DNA of 64,000 bases, taken from NCBI RefSeq assembly GCF_017313225.1, contig NZ_JAFLNE010000005.1, positions 150,191-214,190 of the forward strand. The letters are read 5' to 3'. A program made the translations under genes and the position numbers. Each line of letters opens with the position of its first letter. The first letter of the stretch is position 1. The notes below the pieces were generated by a model. That model was not told the origin of the DNA and did not search any database. It saw nothing but the letters and a program-made list of their open reading frames with translations. This DNA comes from Allomuricauda sp. CAU 1633. Lineage in GTDB: Bacteria; Bacteroidota; Bacteroidia; Flavobacteriales; Flavobacteriaceae. Shown here one piece after another: positions 61,491-64,000 of this stretch.

Positions 61491-63695
61491 TCAATCTTTG
61501 GTGATTATTTCAATGGCCTTTTCCAACAATTCGTCTTTTCCTTCTCTTATTCCTTCAACTGTTGGGTGCACCTCGATATCCGGAACAATACCAATTCTTT
61601 GCGTTTCTTCGCCATCTGGGTAATATACTCCAATTCCCGATATATTGGTCCTCATGCCTCCTGGCAAATAAATGGTTGATACGTTGCCATCCGCACCGGC
61701 TGTGGTGCTGCCAATAATTGTGGTATTGTCTCCTGCTCTAAATGCCATTGAAGTATATTCTGCCATACTTTGTGTAAGTTCATTGACCAGTACCACTAAT
61801 TTACCTTTGTAGACATCCCCACTGCTGGGTATTTCCAGATTTTCGGTGAACACAAATTCTCCTGGATTATCCACACTTCCAACGGTGAACTTTACAAATG
61901 GGGTTGTGTTGGAAACAAAATAGGAGCCCAATGAGAATGGAACAAAGGTTGAAGGGTAATTGCGAATATCTATTATTATACCTTTGGTATTTTTGAATTG
62001 CTCCTTAATCTTTGGGATGTCCTCCTCTTTGATGGTTTGCAATGTGACATAACCGATGTTGCTGTCAATCATTTTATATGACTCTCGATCATCCCTTTTG
62101 TGCCAAAGGTATAAATCAAGACTGTCTTTGGGATAAAGTTTGAGCTTCTGAAGCTTATCTGAGGTGTTATCTGATTCAATATTGATTTCAATTTCATCAT
62201 CATTTGAACGCAGAAGGTCTGTTCCAATATTCCTCAACATTGTTGGATGGTTTGAAGCCGGATAATATTTAGCCCTTTCTTTTACCAATGTGCTTACGGG
62301 CACTTCATTTATCTTGGAGATCACATCACCAATTTGCAACCCCGTGCTTTCTCTGTATTCCTCATTATAAAAATCGGTGACCACCAATTGACCTTCAACA
62401 AAGCGAACATGAACAGGGGGATAGTTTACACCTCTCCTTTTATCGACTTTAGCTGCGCCCACCCAGATATTGGCATGGGTATCCTGGATATCCCCTATCA
62501 ACTTAATGGAAGTCAATTCATACTCGAGTTCATCTTTTGCATTCAGAAAGAGTGGGATATACTCAGCCAATATGGTATTCCAGTCCTTGTCCATTAAATG
62601 TTTGTATGGAAAAAAATAATGAATCATGTTCCAATACCGATACAGGGCTAAAAGCCTAACCCCGTCATCAGGAAATGGCATGAGATAATATGCGTCCTCA
62701 TTTTTAAATACTGGATTGCCAACAGAAGGTGCCATGTCTATGTAATACTGACTTCCCTGTGAACGACTGTTGTATACTTCAAGTAACTTATTTTTTAATG
62801 GATCATCCAAACCTTTAATCCATTCCAAATCCGGTTTGATCACCGCTGATTCACTGATAGACTTACAATCGGAGCATTCTTCCAATGTGCCCAATGAAGA
62901 AACCCAATTGATGAGATGTTCGTCCCTTTCCCCATTAGTTTTGGACTTAATGAATTTTGGTAAAAACCTAAATAGTTCATAATCCCAATTATAATTCCCT
63001 TTGGCTATTTCAGGATGATGGTATTTGAGAAAGCCCCAGATTCTTCCCAACAACTCCAAATTTTCTATATCCCTGTATGTCACGTTGGACAATTCAATCA
63101 TGGACCCCGAGTCGAATTCCTTGTCCAATTCCGCTTTTGTCGGTTGCTTCTCAATTTCTTTGAGGTTTTGCACGTTTTCACCATCAATGGTCAAGGTGAA
63201 ATCATCAAACCATACTTCCCCCTTTCCTACCAGTATACCCGCCACATATATGTATTGGGCTTCATCTGGGTAGTTGAAGGTTATGGTATATTTTTTCCAA
63301 TCATGGGTTCCTGTAATATTTTGACTTTGCATATTGTCAAAAGCCAAGGTGGAGCCGTTCCCGTCAATTCGCATTAATAAACCTGCAAAGCCATTTTGAA
63401 CCTCCTTGATTTTCATATAGCCCTCAAGTGTTATGCTCTTGCCTTCATATTTGGCCGGTATTTTGTATGCTATGCTTCCGAAATTCCCATTTTCATCAGA
63501 GGTGATCTTACCGGCTTTCGTCCCCGTACGGGCCAAAGAATCAACAGACAACATATAGTCCCCCCATTGAAACCAGCCCTTTGGAAGGTTGTCATCAGCG
63601 TTTTGAGTTTCAAAACCCAGATTAAATTTTTCCTTCATTTGACCACAACAACTTACAGTGATCATTAATATCCAAACTGTAAAAAATAGCTTCAT
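61491..63695 (-). CDS. S41-family peptidase with N-terminal beta-sandwich
   Basis: 734 residues. Lipoprotein-type signal ending VSC (Cys16 in ITVSCCG). N-terminal carbohydrate-binding-like beta-sandwich (about 25-175, VEW-like strands with ITGTHDWKKYTITFNYPD), a helical linker, a PDZ domain (about 440-490, GLQIGDVISKINEVPVSTL) and the S41 tail-specific protease domain (about 520-730: GIIIDIRNYPS, VLVNELTQSMAEYTSMAFRAGD with the nucleophile Ser, IGSTTAGADGNVSTIYLPGG). It should cleave proteins in the periplasm or at the surface. Long copies of repeat E lie on both sides of this gene and its partner. Confidence 0.9.
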   Translation of the reverse strand: MKLFFTVWILMITVSCCGQMKEKFNLGFETQNADDNLPKGWFQWGDYMLSVDSLARTGTKAGKITSDENGNFGSIAYKIPAKYEGKSITLEGYMKIKEVQNGFAGLLMRIDGNGSTLAFDNMQSQNITGTHDWKKYTITFNYPDEAQYIYVAGILVGKGEVWFDDFTLTIDGENVQNLKEIEKQPTKAELDKEFDSGSMIELSNVTYRDIENLELLGRIWGFLKYHHPEIAKGNYNWDYELFRFLPKFIKSKTNGERDEHLINWVSSLGTLEECSDCKSISESAVIKPDLEWIKGLDDPLKNKLLEVYNSRSQGSQYYIDMAPSVGNPVFKNEDAYYLMPFPDDGVRLLALYRYWNMIHYFFPYKHLMDKDWNTILAEYIPLFLNAKDELEYELTSIKLIGDIQDTHANIWVGAAKVDKRRGVNYPPVHVRFVEGQLVVTDFYNEEYRESTGLQIGDVISKINEVPVSTLVKERAKYYPASNHPTMLRNIGTDLLRSNDDEIEINIESDNTSDKLQKLKLYPKDSLDLYLWHKRDDRESYKMIDSNIGYVTLQTIKEEDIPKIKEQFKNTKGIIIDIRNYPSTFVPFSLGSYFVSNTTPFVKFTVGSVDNPGEFVFTENLEIPSSGDVYKGKLVVLVNELTQSMAEYTSMAFRAGDNTTIIGSTTAGADGNVSTIYLPGGMRTNISGIGVYYPDGEETQRIGIVPDIEVHPTVEGIREGKDELLEKAIEIITKD

Positions 63696-64000
63696 TGAAG
63701 GTTGATTTTAAAGTTCAATTATTTATCCTAACAAGGGGTTCGGAGGTCTTCCAAAAATACTGGGGGAGATGGCAACATTGTTGTTGCTCATTAAAAGTAA
63801 GAAAATTCAAACCGGATAATATTAGGTTTAACTGTAATTTAAGTTCTTACCGTGATAGCGAGAATAGTGAAGTAAGGAATCGTTTATTTGAACTTTATAG
63901 ATTTTTCAAAAGAACCATTGTTGTGGGCAGTTTATAAAAAATCAAACATTGTAATTAATGAGAAACTCAAAATCAAAATCATACAGCCAGTAATGAAATA
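63696..64000. other. Spacer to the right edge, with repeat E copy 2
   Basis: 305 bases with no gene seen. Repeat E copy 2 is at 63877-63912 in direct orientation to copy 1. The promoter of the S41 gene (minus strand) should be in the first part. Confidence 0.5.

Noticed and set aside
1..64000. CRISPR array, insertion sequence, integrase or rRNA
   Set aside because: No regularly spaced repeat, transposase or recombinase frame, or rRNA-like sequence was seen.

Overview
The window looks like a chromosomal segment of a marine Flavobacteriaceae bacterium (Bacteroidota). Evidence: two SusC/RagA TonB-linked outer-membrane proteins, a SusD lipoprotein, an ECF sigma/FecR pair, many short lipoprotein signal peptides, AT-rich spacers, and promoter boxes of the Bacteroidota type (TAnnTTTG). 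I cannot fix the genus from sequence alone.

Region 1 (1-13.9 kb) is mostly housekeeping and accessory metabolism: the N-terminal 709 residues of a SusC-like transporter running off the left edge, two lipoproteins (one CBM9-like), a LytS/LytTR two-component pair, a GMC oxidoreductase with its gluconate-dehydrogenase-type small subunit, a multi-PAS kinase, a four-domain fasciclin lipoprotein and a flavin reductase. Region 2 (14-19.1 kb) is a TetR-ABC-HlyD-TolC export operon whose ABC nucleotide-binding domain has lost essentially all catalytic motifs. Region 3 (19.4-28.5 kb) holds an orphan PAS kinase, exonuclease III, an MFS efflux protein, an ornithine-cyclodeaminase-like enzyme, an NTF2-like/M61 peptidase pair, a membrane-bound AraC regulator and an amidohydrolase.

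Region 4 (28.7-55.0 kb) is a polysaccharide utilisation locus with its regulators and catabolic enzymes: a clan-A glycoside hydrolase, DUF5107-TPR and FG-GAP/ASPIC proteins, SusD, SusC, FecR, an ECF sigma factor, a double beta-helix polysaccharide-active enzyme, a mutarotase-fold protein, a RspA/ManD-type dehydratase, a PQQ dehydrogenase with an inserted cytochrome c, and a BASS-type transporter. A 52-bp ungapped motif recurs upstream of fecR, the beta-helix enzyme and the dehydratase, suggesting one regulon.

Region 5 (55.4-61.0 kb) is a small island between decayed 3' ends of a tRNA-Arg(UCU) gene. It carries a three-gene operon (unknown protein, TPR histidine kinase, LytTR regulator) facing away from two plus-strand genes: an unrecognised 253-residue protein and a protein with the complete catalytic set of CdtB, the nuclease subunit of cytolethal distending toxin, without CdtA/CdtC. 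A further decayed tRNA-terminator remnant at 28.65 kb raises the possibility that the whole polysaccharide locus is an older island at the same attachment site. No integrase, insertion sequence or CRISPR array was seen. The window ends with a membrane protein and an S41 peptidase.
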